Assembly: GCA_949752745.1 (NCBI GenBank)
Contig: OX457029.1
Coordinates: 40,612,500 to 40,676,499 of the forward strand
Direction: 5' to 3'
DNA length: 64,000 nt
Origin: Protula sp. h YS-2021
Lineage: Eukaryota; Annelida; Polychaeta; Sabellida; Serpulidae
The translations under genes were made by a program, and so were the position numbers. Shown here piece after piece: positions 42,395 through 58,400 of the stretch. A model generated the notes under the pieces. That model was not told the DNA's origin, ran no database searches, and saw nothing but the letters and a program-made list of their open reading frames with translations. How positions within the stretch are numbered: position 1 is the stretch's first letter; each line of letters opens with the position of its first letter.

Positions 42395-43055
42395 AGATGG
42401 CTTTCTCTTCCGGTTTATTCTTGTCGCGCAATAGAAAAAAAAACTGTTTTTAGCAGTTCGAACAGTCATACCCCGCCATTGCCTCAACAGCCGATTAGAA
42501 GTCGGGAAGTACATTGTTTTAAGTCACTGCGATAAAAGGGACATTCTCTTTCGCCCCACCCAAGAGGTACAGACTCACTCGGGCTTGATGAGCAAGGTGG
42601 GAGAGAGAGATGTGCTAAAAGTGAAGGACGCGAATTGTGCTTTTAGTCGTAAAAAATTCGTTTTATGAAAGAAAACTGCGCGAAAAAGGTCGCGAGTTAC
42701 TCGAACACCTAATAGCCAGTTGACAAAGTCACGGATGTGGAGTACTGAGAAAAGTCTGACTGAAAACACGCCAAGCACAGTTCCTGTTTTCAACGAATAT
42801 ACTGACAAAGGGCCGGGGGAACATTCCCGAACCGAAACCAATGTATAACGTATAACGTGTGACGTATAATGTATATTTGCTAACTCACGTCGAAAGGGAA
42901 TTCCCCTTTGAAGCAGTGACGTAATATAATGTATTTCCCCACTTCTGATTGGCCTTTGAGGAATTTTCGGAATTAGACTGTTCGAACTGCTACAAAAAAA
43001 TATTTTTTTCTATTGCATGAAAGGAATAAACTGAAAGGGAAACCCATCTGAAAGA
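42395..43055. mobile_element. Inverted-repeat element (MITE/foldback), about 660 bp
   Basis: The left arm (about 42395-42560) and right arm (about 42870-43055) are diverged reverse complements. Shared words include CGGTTTATTC, GCAATAGAAAAAAA, TAGCAGTTCGAACAGTC, GCCGATTAGAAGT/GCCAATCAGAAGT, AGTCACTGC and CCCTTTCG. No transposase frame is present. The exact termini are uncertain. Confidence 0.65.
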
Positions 43056-43506
43056 GGAGATAAGCGAATTTGAAGCTTTTGCTAAGTAAAAGTGAGTTCT
43101 GAGGGAATGTGGAGATGGTTAATTTTCCCATGATGAACTGTAATTATAAATCTTCAAGCTAATGAGACGTCCATTCCCACCAGATTTTAACTGAAGTGCC
43201 AACAGATATTCATCTATGAATGTTGACAGAGTTTGTATGTTTAGGTTACAATTTAAAACTTGAAACCATTCCGCTAGTGGGTTCTGTGAATTAGTCAAGC
43301 GTTGTTGTGTTCGCGTTTAAGTGTTTCTATGGAATAACCAGGCCCTGATCCTGATATTATAAACTGGTGTTGTTGGGGGATAAACACTTATCCAGCACAC
43401 AGAGCTGGAACAGCCAGTGATGTTTTTGTTAAGTTAAAGAATATCTGTCAATTATTGTCAGGTTCAAGCTCAAGGTCAAGCTTCACGTAGCGTTTTGTCC
43501 TATACA

Positions 43507-43924
43507 TGTTACAGGGAATCTGTGTAATTAGGGATTTCATGAAATCCCTAGGGAATTCGTGTAATGAATAAGCTCATATTGATTTTCAGAAATTATCCAT
43601 TCAGGAAGGCTGTTTAGTTGTTCTCCAAAACTGTGTATCCCTTTTCACATCGAAACGAATTGGAATTTGTAACATTACCATCCAAAATAACAGAATTTGG
43701 CGTGAAATGTGGCATAAGTTACAAAGGATAAAAAATATCGCTGAATTCAGGTACTGAAGTATCTCATGAATGATAGTTTGGCAATCGAGTGCTTTGAGTA
43801 TATTAATACAAAATCCACTATTAATTTCTATAAAATACCACATTGCAAACATGAAAATTCTCAATAAAAACATCGAAATTGATTGAGCAAGTTATTACAC
43901 AAATTTCACAGATTCCCTGTAACA
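43507..43924. mobile_element. MITE, TIR TGTTACAGGGAATCTGTG, copy 2
   Basis: It is the same element as 24759-25215, in the same orientation, 418 bp, with high identity throughout. The terminal repeats are TGTTACAGGGAATCTGTG and CACAGATTCCCTGTAACA. Flanks are TACA and TATA, an imperfect duplication. The copy lacks about 25 bp near the right end that copy 1 has (the second AGGGATTTCATGAAATCCCT block). Confidence 0.9.
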
Positions 43925-44399
43925 TATATAAATATGATTTAACTGAGTTGCAGTTTCTTTGAGGTCATAAACAAGCTGCTGTTATACCATTCACGTGCGA
44001 GCTTGAGCCGGGTGCAAGCCCCACGTGTCTAGTCACGGACATTAGTCCGTGGACTTCACACTTCTAGTCCGATTCTCCAGAGTTTAATCAAGACTTTTAA
44101 TTCAATGTAAATTACCTTGGAGATCAAATACCACCGCTTTTAAGTGAGAAAAAAAAAGTAAAACCGTAAGGTGCTGACAAGAAAGAGATGCCTTGTTAAG
44201 AAAAATATCCTAGTTTATAGGTTTGAACAAAAACATTTCGGAGTCACATGGATATCTTTTATGTTTGTTCAAAAAGTTTTACATGGAAAATAAGCTCGAC
44301 GGCACGTCAACTATTCTCAACTTCAGGAAAGAGGGGGATGGGGAGGGTTGAACCTTTTGGTTCTAGTCATGGAGGGTGTGTTTGTTTATATAACATGGA

Positions 44400-44406
44400 T
44401 ACCACC

Positions 44407-44439
<33 letters not shown>

Positions 44440-44440
44440 C
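44400..44440. repeat. Poly-C followed by (CT)n microsatellite
   Basis: CCCCCCCCCC followed by CTCTCTCTCTCTCTCTCTCTC. It has no further meaning visible. Confidence 0.85.
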
Positions 44441-45109
44441 AACCTAAAATCATTCTACTTTGTGCGATGTTAACATCGTTTCTGTGTGTATCGGTTTAAT
44501 ACAGTTGTTTTTTTTTTCTTTACTTCATTTGTAAATTTTTGAAAGTGCTTTGTTTTAACTGTCGATTTACCCACGAGAGTGTTGATTTATACATAAACAC
44601 ACAACTGATAGGGGAAAGTTTATTTCATTTTAGGTATATGGAAAGTCAGAGCGGCTGGCTGATAATTCAGAATTCATCAGGTTTGGGAGTCGATATGTCT
44701 GACTGTTATTTGGGTGTTATTCTGTTGACGAACAAAAAAGTAAAATATGAAAAAATGTGACTTGTTTTATTTCAACAAACATTTTTCAGGATGTCTTTTT
44801 TTGTCCTTTCCCCAAGAGTGAATAAAAATATTAGTGAAAGGTAAATCAAAGGATCATGTTCGTTCTACGTGAGTGTGTGTGGTGCGTCTATTGTGGACGC
44901 TTGACTTTGTTGACGCGATATAAAGAGAACAAAACGTTGGATCCACTTCAAATTTGGTTGGTTTATGCCTTGTGTGGTTCTGACGACTGGTATTGTGTTT
45001 GACGTAGGGGTTGGAATTGAGTATATATTCGCATTCGATTAATCTAAATAAAAATGAATTCTAATCGGTTTTTAGTGAAGTATTCCGGAAAATTTGGTCT
45101 CACGTTGGG

Positions 45110-45445
45110 TTCCTGAAGGCCACGGAAATCTTGGGTAAAACAAGCTCAAAATCGCTAACCGTTTTCGAAATAAACTTCCGGTTTTGACCTTGACCGAAGA
45201 GGTCAAGATCACAGAGGTACCTCTTACATAACGTCTTTCAGTTCCAAATGGTCGATAATAAGCTCAAAAACACTCTAACCTTTTTCGAGATAATGGTCAA
45301 CTTCCGGTTTTTGGCATTGACCATAACCAAGTAGGTCAAGGTCACAGAGGTACCTCTTACATAACATCTTTTAGGCCCAAAGGGTCGAAAATAAGCTAAA
45401 AATATTACTATCTCTAACCGTTTTCGAGATAATGGTCAATTTTTC
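45110..45445 (-). repeat. Tandem repeat, unit about 125 bp, rich in AAGGTCA words
   Basis: Units contain CCGGTTTT.ACCTTGACC, AGGTCAAGATCACAGAGGTA, CCTCTTACATAACGTCTTT and AACCTTTTTCGAGATAATGG. It is the reverse orientation of the array at 59090-59650. Confidence 0.8.
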
Positions 45446-46080
45446 TCTAAGTGCAACGTTACAAAAGCGGATTCCACGACGTCTTATTCTCCTCTATCTG
45501 TGAGCCAAATTTCATCATCCTCCTACATCATTTAAAAAAAGGATATAAACAATGTAAACAATTTGTGCCAGATTCAAATGGGATGAGGACAGTAAGTGTC
45601 TCCAGAAATTTTTGCTTTTAGCCTTTGAATGGCGTGCTGTAATCTCAGTTTTACGTCTGTTGCTGTGATGGCAGTGGACTATCATCACGAGATAGTTTTG
45701 CGTTGTAAATGCTGTTGCGTGATGTATCTTGTCCGAATCCACGACAATTCATCTAGCGACAGGGGGGTACCATAATTCATCTAAATTTTATAAAACTGTC
45801 AATTTTTATTTTTATTAAAAAAAATTAAACAGAGAAGGATAAATTACAGTCTAAATGCTGTGAGCTACAGTTAAAAATGCGGGCTAAAACCCTATAATCT
45901 CCTTCCTGTCTTATCTGCCTTACTCCTTATCAAAGAATATTAACTAACGCCTATACAGGGTCAAAAGGAAAGCCATCACTGTCAAAGGGTGTCTGCATTG
46001 ACGGAGTTTACATGTGCGCCCTTAAACCTTTAAATCTTTAATCTTCGGAAACATGTTCTGCCATTCAGCATATATATATA

Positions 46081-47552
<1,472 letters not shown>

Positions 47553-47966
47553 GTCCTGAAAGATTCTGTAATTATACACCAGCAAATTAGCATCATGGAG
47601 ATAATACAAAGATAATACAAAAATAGCCTATGGAGTTTTATGTACAAATAAAGGATGCCAACGTCACAAGTTGGTACTGCGTCAAATGGCATTAATATGT
47701 GTAGAACTAAATTGTGGTTAGTTTGGACTGACAGGGACTGACGGCAGTTTAGTGGAGCATGTTTTTTTTTTTTTTTTTTTTTTTTTTGGTAGGGGTCGGG
47801 GGGGAGGGGGTTGGGATAAAATGTTCTTACAAAATACCTTTATTAAAATAAAAATGAAAATTGACAATGTTATAAAATTTAGATGAATTTTCGTACCCCC
47901 CCCCCCCCCCCCCCTCATTTAAATGAATTGTCGCTAGATGAATTGTCTCTAGATGAATTATCGGGA

Positions 47967-49227
47967 TACCATCCTGTCCATGGCAATTGGGACGAATCTT
48001 AAGAATACGCCCACTGCTTTCCGTTCCATGCGTGGCGTAGGAGGCGACTGATCAGAATTTCTTTCTTTCTTACTCTTCTTTTACCACTTCTTCATTCTTC
48101 CTTCTTTTTCCCCACTTGTTCCTTTAGCAAATGCGTCCCAAATGTTACCAAGTTAATAGATATTTTAGTAGCTGAGTGACTGACGTAAGTTGCTAAATAA
48201 TATGTTTAATTATACATGTTCTTATCTGTGTAATTTCGAATACATCGAGCCACAGTCCTCTTTTGTTCGCATGTCATCAAAGCAAGTTTTAGCACACTGA
48301 TAGCTAATAGACAGTGATGCTTTCAAGTATCCCTTTGGTTTTTCAGTAGGATATACATTTCAGTCATTTGGCATATAATACTAATGGTTAATCATTTGAA
48401 ATGTTAAATAACATGCTTTAGTTGAAAGGCCCCAAAAAGCATTATTTCCTGTTTTGATCACCTTTTGAACTCACTATTATCGGTCGGCACTTGTATTAAA
48501 TGTGTATAATGCGGACTTGGCTATCGCGTTTAAAGAGCAACTAGAAACCTTGGGGTTTCTTCGGGTGGTATTGTGTAATTTACGTTAATGTCCAAAATTG
48601 TTAATTGCCATTTCTGGTGTAAAACGGGATTTGCGGTCCTGAGGGCAGTTTGATTTTGGAAAGTCATAGAGATGTATCTTGAAAAGTATCCAGTCTAGTT
48701 TTTTAAAACTTAGAAAACATATTTTCGAAAAAAAAATACTGCACATAAAGAACCTGGAAAACGTGATAAATCTAATTACGGCAAGTATTGGACTTTTTTA
48801 TTGAGACCAATGTGCGGCTTATGAAACAAACAAACAGAAACATTTCTTACCATTAAGGGATTAAACTAAATTATGTTTAAAAGTTCTCTATACACTAGAT
48901 TTGAAGTCTTAGTCAAAAGACACAAGTTTCATTACTTTCATAAAGTTAAAAACTTCTGAAATGTCTTGTGAGTCATTATATTTCATTTATGGTTTTTGCA
49001 AAAAAAATGACCTAATCTATGTCACTATTGTAATCTATATTACAGAACGTCAAATGCAGCAACTATCACACATACCCCATGCGTATCTTCTTAACTGATA
49101 GCCCTTCCTTAAATATGTGTAAATATGAAATACAGCAGCAATACATCACTCATCAAACTGATATTTTTTATCAACACTATCTTGTGAGAAAATGTCAGAC
49201 GTATACGCCTCTTATCTTAATAAACCC
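47967..49227. other. Intergenic stretch upstream of the protease gene
   Basis: AT-rich, no coding signature. Contains a pyrimidine tract near 48060-48120. Confidence 0.5.
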
Positions 49228-49235
49228 TATATAAA
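49228..49235 (+). promoter_or_regulatory. TATA box (TATATAAA) of the protease gene
   Basis: CCTATATAAACCC lies 74 bp upstream of the chosen ATG (49309). A start 25-30 bp downstream would give a 5' UTR of about 45-50 bp. It also argues against the upstream in-frame ATG at 49192. Confidence 0.6.
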
Positions 49236-49308
49236 CCCATCTGATAAAGAATGTGAGCTGTCTGTCTCAAAACTTTGGACAATAAAGTCAAAGACTGACA
49301 ACGCCAAG

Positions 49309-49413
49309 ATGTTGGTTTTAGCATTTGCTCTCCTACCTTGTGTTTTCGCTACCCCGAGCACTAACATCATTGACGGCACAGATGTCACCGATCCAACCAA
49401 ACATCCATGGCAG
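49309..49413 (+). CDS. Protease exon 1 (signal peptide, propeptide)
   Basis: It encodes the signal peptide, TPSTN and IIDGTDVTDPTKHPWQ. The donor is CAG|GTACAT, phase 0. Confidence 0.9.
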
Positions 49414-52400
49414 GTACATATCTTGAGCCATGCTTTGTGTTTATAAATGATTCAATAATTCACGCTTTTAACAACAAAATTATTTAGCAATAAACTTTTC
49501 TTAATATTCCTTGTCGTGTAAAGGTTTAAAGATTTTGTAACTGAAAATGATTGGCAAAACTGAGGAATCTGTGATTGGTTGTTATGCTTTAATGGTATTG
49601 AAAAAGATAAGGCAGTGCGTTGTGCATATAGCACAAAAGTAATGTATTCAAAATACGCTTTCTAAAGTTTTATTTCTCTTCTTCTAAAATTTCTCTTGCA
49701 ACAGCTAAAAAGTGCTAAAACTGACGACGAAAACCTAGCCATTATATTCATTGTAATTTAAATTATTAAGAAACTCTAACCAAATTCCAAAGTAAGGGAA
49801 ACGGAAACTCACATTTGTGAAACTAATTTTATAAAATTAGCGTTGACTTAGTTACCAAGTGGAAATAGATACAACAGCGAAACATGTGGTAGCACAGATG
49901 CTTACATTTATCTTTGCCATAAATGTTTTAACCGTTTGGAGTTACAACCAAACTGACTATAAACACATTTCAAAAGCTTGTAAATAACTGATGATACTGT
50001 ATTTGTCTTAAATTGGGCCCAAACCTTGCCTTTGGGTTGTATTATCGTTACCCCAATGCAAAGACGAAGTTGACATTTTTGGAATATTATCTACGTATGA
50101 GGTAATTTCTATGAAAATTACGAATTTTGAACTGTCTGGCAAGAAATTACATAATGGACAGCTTTCTCTTCTACATGTAGAAAGTTAAGATCTTTCTTTA
50201 TAATAATATTTAACATGCTCAAGCAATTCTCTTACTATAGCCTCGCTATTTCGTATTCAAAAGAAATCTAGGTGCGAGCCTTAAGATCCTATCTATTTTA
50301 AAATTTTGAGCTAAGCACTAAATAGAAAGAGATTTGAAACGAATCCTTTTATTTTATATTGATTATGTATTGTAAGTGCAATTTGTGAAAACTGTCCAAA
50401 AGGTTACAGCAAATATTTAGTGATTTTTTTTAAATACTGACTAGGCAAAGCTTTCAACATTAATTCCTTTGTTAATATCATCCATAACCCTTAACAGAGA
50501 TTGTTGAGTCACCATTTGACTATAACATTAACGGCAATACATTTCAAGCCCCCGCCGACCTCCCCATGCATATGTGTTTCACGGAAGGTATCTGGCAAGG
50601 TCCGTGGCAGGCCTAGAACATTACTGACTAGAAGGGATATGGCCACTAGCACAATTTACCATTGACTTTCTGTATAGCTTCCTTTATTCTGGTTCTTTCC
50701 ATATATCTCGTTGAGCCATCCTAACAATTGTTTCTAAGAGTTTGAACATTGGGATGACTAAAAATAAAGACTGAAATAGGGGTTGACCAATTAAAGTTTT
50801 TTCCACAGCTTCACAAAGATGGTACCTCTTGGTCCGATCTCTCCAAACAAGAAATTCCAACGATTTCCAACGGAAAGTTAAAACTAGAAACATTGGGCGA
50901 ATAAAATCAATTTAAAATCATAATCTAATCTCTTCACCATTCTTTTTGCTAATCTTTAAGTCTCTCATGCTATAGGAACTTTCCTGAACAACAAAATTCC
51001 AATAGCACTATGTCTTCAAATACACTTCCTGATTTAATTGTAATCCGGTTCCATATCCCTGCAATTAAGGTGCCACACCATATATGTATAAGAATCATGT
51101 ATGCTGACACTGAAAATCGATGGGAGAATATTATGAACATTGTGAAATCTGCAGAATTTTTAGGCTGTACCAGTTTAATAGAAACGCACTTTGTAATATT
51201 ATTTCGTTGTAGACAGTTGTGGCTTAGTATTTGAAATATACCTGTTCAAAAATCTTTAAAATATTAATTTATATCTGTCAAAATCTTGCTTAGAACCATT
51301 CGAAAAATAAATAAGTCAAGATCACACACCTGTTTTGACTATTGCTGTCAAGAGACCCCAGTGTACAAAGTAGGATAAATATGCGGCTCAGTGATGTTGC
51401 TAGAGACTAAAATGTGGGAAATTGTGACTGCTGCGGTGTAGTGGTCACTAGCGAACCATGAAGTAGTTAGACTGTAGGCAATGGAAGTATAATTTTAGCA
51501 CGGTATGTGTCTAGTTGTGTACTTTTGTCAGGGAGCCCTCCAGTGTTAAGGATGACATCTGCCATTTGTTGGCGGGAGAAAGTCATAACTAATCAATTCA
51601 TTGTTGTTAGGGAAGCCTAGAGTCTGCAGGCTCACATGCGTGCGGTTGTGTACTGTTGTCTGAGAACTGGATCCTCACTGCCGCACATTGCGTCAGTCTT
51701 CCAGTGTAAATATACTTTAAATTATATTTGTTTAAGGTTAATTTCTGACTATAAATCCTCAGGCATCACAAAATTATAAATTGGCAAAAGAAGTGTACAT
51801 TTATGGTTTTGTACATAATGGCTTGCATATGACGTGATCGCATATAACGCAGACCTCGTAGACCTAAACAGTTTATAAAATGAACAAAACTCTTTTCACA
51901 TCAACAGGGTTTTACCTTTGCTAAAGGGTAGAATCTCGGTTTTACTTGTAGATCTGTTATGTTTCAGTGGATCATATGGTGTTCGTTTTGGCAGTGTTTC
52001 ACTTGGACAGGGCCAGTTGTACGAAATTGCGGAGAAATTTCAGGTATATTTATTTGAATAAATGTCTGTGTATCCTTGAAATTGACTACATTTGTGACAT
52101 GTTTCTCTTAAATCATTTAAAACTGTGGTGGAGTTGAAGGAGCTCGCCTATTTACTTTGTTAACACGTCTGTGACCAATTTAGGAGGTTGGAGTACAAGG
52201 AAAAGATAAGAGATTTTCTTGGCATTTTAATTTGTTCTACAGGATTTTCCTTTTATTAAGTCTCTTTATTTTTCGGGAGATTAATAATACTACAAGTTGT
52301 GGATTTTTCTTTTCCGTATCTTTGTGTGAAAGTAAATTTTGCTTGTGTTAAGTGCCTCCATCTTTTCACAAATTATTTTTATTCCATTCTTGTACTGCCA

Positions 52401-55400
52401 GAAACGTAAGTGAAAGGTCAAATCGAACACGAAAACAATGTATTGCAAATCTTTGAGTGACCTATCTCATTAACTAAAGACAGTTTATTATGTTAGAAAA
52501 AAGCAACAAAAGTATATATTGCATATCTATGTGCAAGCACGGGTATCACCGAGAACGGTCTTCCAGATAGCTGATGACCTTAAAAGACATATATTATGTT
52601 GGTTTTTTACTGAAAAGCCAAAATAACTTGCATGTATGTATGTGCATATACGCAATCAAATTGTTTAAGGTAAGATGTGATACAGAGTGGTGGTAAGGAC
52701 TTGTAAGAACAAAAAAGTTTGAAAACGTTTATTATATCATTTTTAAGCTCTTTACGCTCCATTTCAAATCAGAGAATGGTAAAGCTCTGTTTTCTTTCAA
52801 GTTGATGTCTTGTTGTTAAAACAACCGCCGTGTTTTTTGTTCCACTGACAAAATTAATCCTGTAGTAAAAGTGGTATCATTGTTCATGCTGCGAAATACT
52901 AAACGTTCATACTGCTAAAGCACAATGTTCATACTGCTTAACGCTCAATTTGCACACTGCTTAACGCTCAATGTTCATACTGCCACACCGTTTCAAAGTG
53001 CAATTTATGAATGTGTGGTTTAAAGCACGAAGGATTCCGGGACCCTGACACGCCAGGTGCCTATCCCAATGACATCGCGCTTTTAAAGCCGACCCAACCT
53101 ATTGTGCTGTCTGACTCTGTAAGTCCTATTCGCCTTGATAGTGAAGAGTCCGATGATTCGTGTGTAATAACAGGCTGGGGACGAACAGAAGGTATGCTAT
53201 ATCACTTTTTTCTTTATTTTGCTCACTGTAATTTACCGGAAGTGTTGTCCATAGCCGTAGCGCTTTATGGTTGTACTTCATAATGAACAAATCATTAAAA
53301 GTACATTTTGGATCATTTTACTTGAAATGCAGACAAATTTTCTTTATTTTAGCAGCAATTCTTTGTGCGCATGAAACAGAAAACAAAGCTTTTAGTATCG
53401 ACATAGTGTAGCAACAAAGAAGACCATCACATGAAAAATACAAAATTTTCATTTCAGTGTTGTTTGTTCGTCATTCTTATTTTCAATTTATTTTTTGCGA
53501 TTTTAGTTTTACTTATGAAAATTTACAAAACGAAAACGGAAGTGTTTAAACAAGAGAAGCAAATTAGTTACGGGAAATTTTGTTTAAAGGAAGTAGTTAT
53601 TTAAGTTTTTTTTGCAAAACATCATAATAAGTCTATGCGTCTTTATGGGAAAAAGGATATAAGTAACCATTCAGGTTTTTGGTACCAGAGAACCCAAGCC
53701 TATTTTTGTACAAAGAGCGTGACTTACGTGAATATATTGTGATTAGAGAGTCACACGGTCATTTCACTGAAACGCCCATTTCTCTCATCGAGAACCATCC
53801 CACCGAATTCGCTACTTAATAAACTCCGCCGAATATATAGTTCAGACAAAGTCATCGTTAAACATAACTATCGTAATATCAAAACAGCAGTGTGATCAGG
53901 ACATTGACAAAAATTACGAGAGCGAAACCAGACATGGCTCTAGCCCAGCAACATCGGTGATCTCTTTGCTGAGTGATTAATACACATTTAACCTGACCCT
54001 ATGGTCCAGCCACATGAATGTTTTGCTGACTGTTTCCAGTCGTTGTATTTACCAATGGTATTGAAGTGAAACGAATCCGCATCTCTCTTGCTTTAATTTT
54101 TATTTGTGTATTGTAATAGGCGATTAAAACAGCTAGATAAGATAAGTTGCCTCACAAGATTAATCTTGACTATAAATATACAATGGAAGCTTTTTCACCA
54201 CCTGGTCTAAATGGAAGATTAAGTTGAACATACAACAAAGTGCTTCTTGGATAATGTTGATGTTATTTATGATTATCTAAGCGATCAAAACCAACCACCT
54301 GGGCTCTCTAAAAATGTTAAAAGTTTTAAGAGAAAAGCAAGAACTTTCTCATCAATGACGTTTTTTTATATTTTTGTTTGAATTATGTTGAATTTGGTCA
54401 GTTAAATACTTTAATTTACTTTAAATGAGTCCATTTAGTCACACAAACAAATATTATCAAAATACATTTACACACAAAAAAGTTCGTTGGGGGGAGCAAA
54501 TATACTGCAGGGTGAAGATAGCCTAGTGTAACTTCCCATGGAGACGAAGTTGTAAAGGGAGGTAAGATGGCCTCTTACACCGGCCGTTTGAATGCCATAA
54601 TCTATGAAATGCATGATGAATGATAAACACGCACATAACCTGACTGTGGACCAATCATATGAATGTTTGGTGAATGTTAAACACACACATGACCTGCAAT
54701 TGTGGTCTAGTCGAATGACTGTCCGTCTCTAAATTATTTTGCATCCATTCATTGAATAATAAACACTCACATAACTTGCCTCTGTGGCCTTATCAAATGA
54801 ATGCATTTGGTGACTGTTAAAGACAAACACGATTAGGATCCTGTGAGAGAGTTAAAAGCGATGGGAAAAATATGAAGACTTACTGGTGCTCAAACACTAT
54901 TGCAACAGTTCATCATCTTTCAATTCCACTCTTTAGTGGAATTTGGTGCACGACCTTCTCTGAATATATCTCCGAATGCTATGGCAAAAGAAGCCCCAAT
55001 TTTATGCTTTAATGGACGCACTCGTTAATACTTGCCGGACTTATCTATGACCACCAAAACGTATTTGTATCCTTTATTATCCCGTTTGACCATCAAGTCA
55101 GCCGACCTTTGGTCGTCCAATTTTGTATGCATAATTGTTGTTCGTTTAAAATAAGGTTCGTGTTTCTCAAGATACTTCTTAATTTTAAAACAACAAGGAT
55201 CAAAATTTCTATCTTTCCTCACAAATTGCTATATTTTATCTATTCCCGAGAAACTGGCTGGTTTTGATGTATTAAAATATATATCCTTGAGATAGTTCTT
55301 CCACGGTCCCACGATGCTAACTATCGGTACATAACTCTGCTTAATATATTATCGTCCTGAACCTCTTCACTATCGTTCTCACTGAGTTCGTCATCACTGT

Positions 55401-58400
55401 CGTTTTTATCATCAGATTTACCCTAAAACAGGTGCAGTTGTCTCCAAAAGTGACGTAGCGTTAGCTTAACAGCTAGATTATTACTAAGTCCTTTTTCAGC
55501 TTGATCATCAATGAATATTAGGATCTGTCTGAGGAGGAAACACAGCTGTAAACAGTGGTTTAATAGCGAGAAGGAAACATAGCCGTAAACAGTGGTTTAG
55601 TAGCGTTTCATATTTTTGCAAAAATGGCACCATAGCCACCTCTTTCACTTTACCATCGATTTTTTTTCTGCGCCTCCGTATTATTTCATGCTATATACCT
55701 ATATATCGCCTATTACCTATATATTTCTCTACTTTCTTCGTTGTCCTGTCTTACTACAGACATTAGTATTTCAAATGCCGGCCATTCAATATTTGATGTA
55801 AACTCCATCCCGGGCTCGTCATTTATTTTAGGCTCATTGTCCATCGTAGCTTTTTTACGGAATGTTGGTTTTTTGGGATACAGGTTTTAGACATGTCTCT
55901 GTATGTCGCGTATATATTCTTTACGGAATGTTTGTTTTCGGGATACCGGTTTCAGACATGTCTCTGTATGCCGTGTATATATTCAAACATTACACTACAC
56001 ACGTCACAAAACACCATTTCGTCGTCTTAGTTGTGTTCACTTCGACTTTCATTCATCAAATGATTCTACGTGGTTGTTTCTTTAACTTTTCTGTTTTTGG
56101 TAGGCCATCCAAGATGTTTTTCTTGAATCGATCGGTTTCTGATGTATTTTGTTTGGCATCCGTAATTAAGTATCCACATTTGTCATATACTTTCAAAAAT
56201 TCTTAAAGCCACCAGGAAACATGAATGAACTTGATGTTCGGATCTGGTCGTGACTTATGTGTGTTATCAATACGATGGTATACTGAGTATTACGGCGCTG
56301 GGTGGTGGAATCCTTGTGGGGTGGAAGTAAACTCTGTGTTAAGTTTATAACACTGAAATTACAATGTGATGGGCCTTCGGTAAAGCAATCAGCGATTTTT
56401 TGGACCATTTGCTGTCGTTAGCACCAAATCATCTAGTATTCTTTTCATATCGAAGAAGACATCACTGTCTAGATCAGCCGGAATACTAAAAAAGATATAT
56501 TCTTTCACTAACTCTATATTAGGTAAAGTCATCTGCATCTAGCGTTTATAGAGTACAACCATTCTTTTGGTTGCTTTTCACTTGCAATATTTTAATAATT
56601 AAGTTCCTAATCCCGTAAGGCGCAGAGACAGTGAAAGTACAAGGGTGTTGAAAGACGTGATACAATAATTCTATTGTATTCTGTAATTAGAAATGAAAAA
56701 GGGTTGTTATATATTGCACCTATGTGTGTAATGTGTTGTCATTTGATCTGATACGGAAGTCTTCTTTTCTTCAATAGAGTACCTCTTGTAGTAGTTGAAT
56801 TGCATGCTTCTTTAATATTGCGTTTAGTTTACCTTTCGCTCGTTCTACTTGGGTTTCAGCTGGTGTGACCACTACAATTTCCTGAGCGGAACTGCTCTTC
56901 TGCTCTTGATACTCCTCCATTTTAGTCATCAATTATAAAGTTCCCCTTTTGGAAATAATGTATCTTACCCATTGCTATTTCCTTTAAAAATCCACCCACT
57001 TTTGTTCCTCTGTTGTAAATGTAAACATTCTTATCGTTCAGCAAACTGGTGTCCATTCTAATTATATACTGTCCATCGTAATCTGTTTTAGAGAAATCAC
57101 GTAATTCGGTGCTGTCTCACTAAAACGCTATGGTAGCGTACAGTTTAACTATAACAACAACTATTTTATCAAAAATTATTTTGTACTGTTTAAGCTGTAT
57201 TGTTGTTAACATCTTATGTCTTTTGCTCTCTAATGGCAGTCGTATTTTTCGCAGTTATTATTTCTGTAGTATTCATTACCAACTCAATTACAGCATCAAA
57301 ACTGATATTCAGCACATTCTTTAGTTGAATGTTATACCTCGGACTGCAAACCGTTTCAATGCCCTTTTCTGCAGCCAGTTGGTAAGCGTAGTTCTTGGGT
57401 CCATCTGTTACGGAATATGCAATTGTTTCATTAGGCAAAATTACCCAAATAGTCGCCAAGTGATAGTTTCCATTCTCCAGGGTTCGTAGTAAAGGCAACC
57501 GAGTGTGTATCGGCATTTAAGGCACTCGGTTCTTGGATCCAGTTTTTCTAGATAACCTTATAATTTAAGTCTAGAATGGGTAGCTGTATAAGCAAATATT
57601 ATAATATTAATTCTAGTGCTTGATTCAACACAGTCCTCTTTGCATTTCCGCCACATTTCAACCATTTCTTCTGACACAGAGCCTGTCATCACTTGTTGGT
57701 CGAATGTTAGAAAATCAAAATTTTGACGGACTTGCGCCATGTTCAATTTGTGACATATGGGAAATCTTCAAGAATCCTTTGCGAGAGCCCTATTACCAGT
57801 TGAAGAACTGGCACATTGAAGTACTTTATGGATTCTTCTCGTATGGTTTCCTTGCAAACTTCTCAAATAGCTCTTTATGTCACTCTCACTCACATTTACA
57901 TACAAAGGCAAAGCCTTTCTTTAAAAAACTTGTTTGACGGGTGTTGAGTTGAATACTTCATCCATTAAGTTGATTGAGTCAGTCATTCTGATCTTGTACG
58001 CTGGTATTCCAACAGACATGTATTTGGCACCGTTCGACATTTTGGTACAGACACTATGCATAGAATGGGACTCACACTCGAAATTGTGGCAAACAACAGT
58101 AACACCTTTGTTACCCTTTAAACATCCATCTGCAAAATTGGTCTTTTGTGTCTTCTCCAGAGAATGCCGTTTCGTTTAGTCACATCTTTACATTCACTGT
58201 TTTGGTGGTATCTTTTTCTGAACAGAAGTATGTGTTGGTAACAGGGTCAAAGCCTTTTTACACAGAACAAATTCATCTTGTGTACGTTCAAAGTCAAAGA
58301 AAACATAAACTGGATCTTTATCTTCTTCCACTCATGGTAGCATTTAACATATGTGTTCAAGCATAAAATATTCTTTACATGTTTGACAGTACATTTTGTT

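Noticed and set aside
44539..44760. 73-codon + frame between PANK and the protease
   Set aside because: No motif, no splice or promoter support; AT-rich chance frame.
49192..49308. Upstream ATG at 49192 as start of the protease
   Set aside because: It precedes the TATA box, and the 39 extra residues would bury the signal peptide.
57620..58366. Three + strand frames (61-105 codons)
   Set aside because: They are antisense to the PolB relic, whose motifs read on the minus strand.
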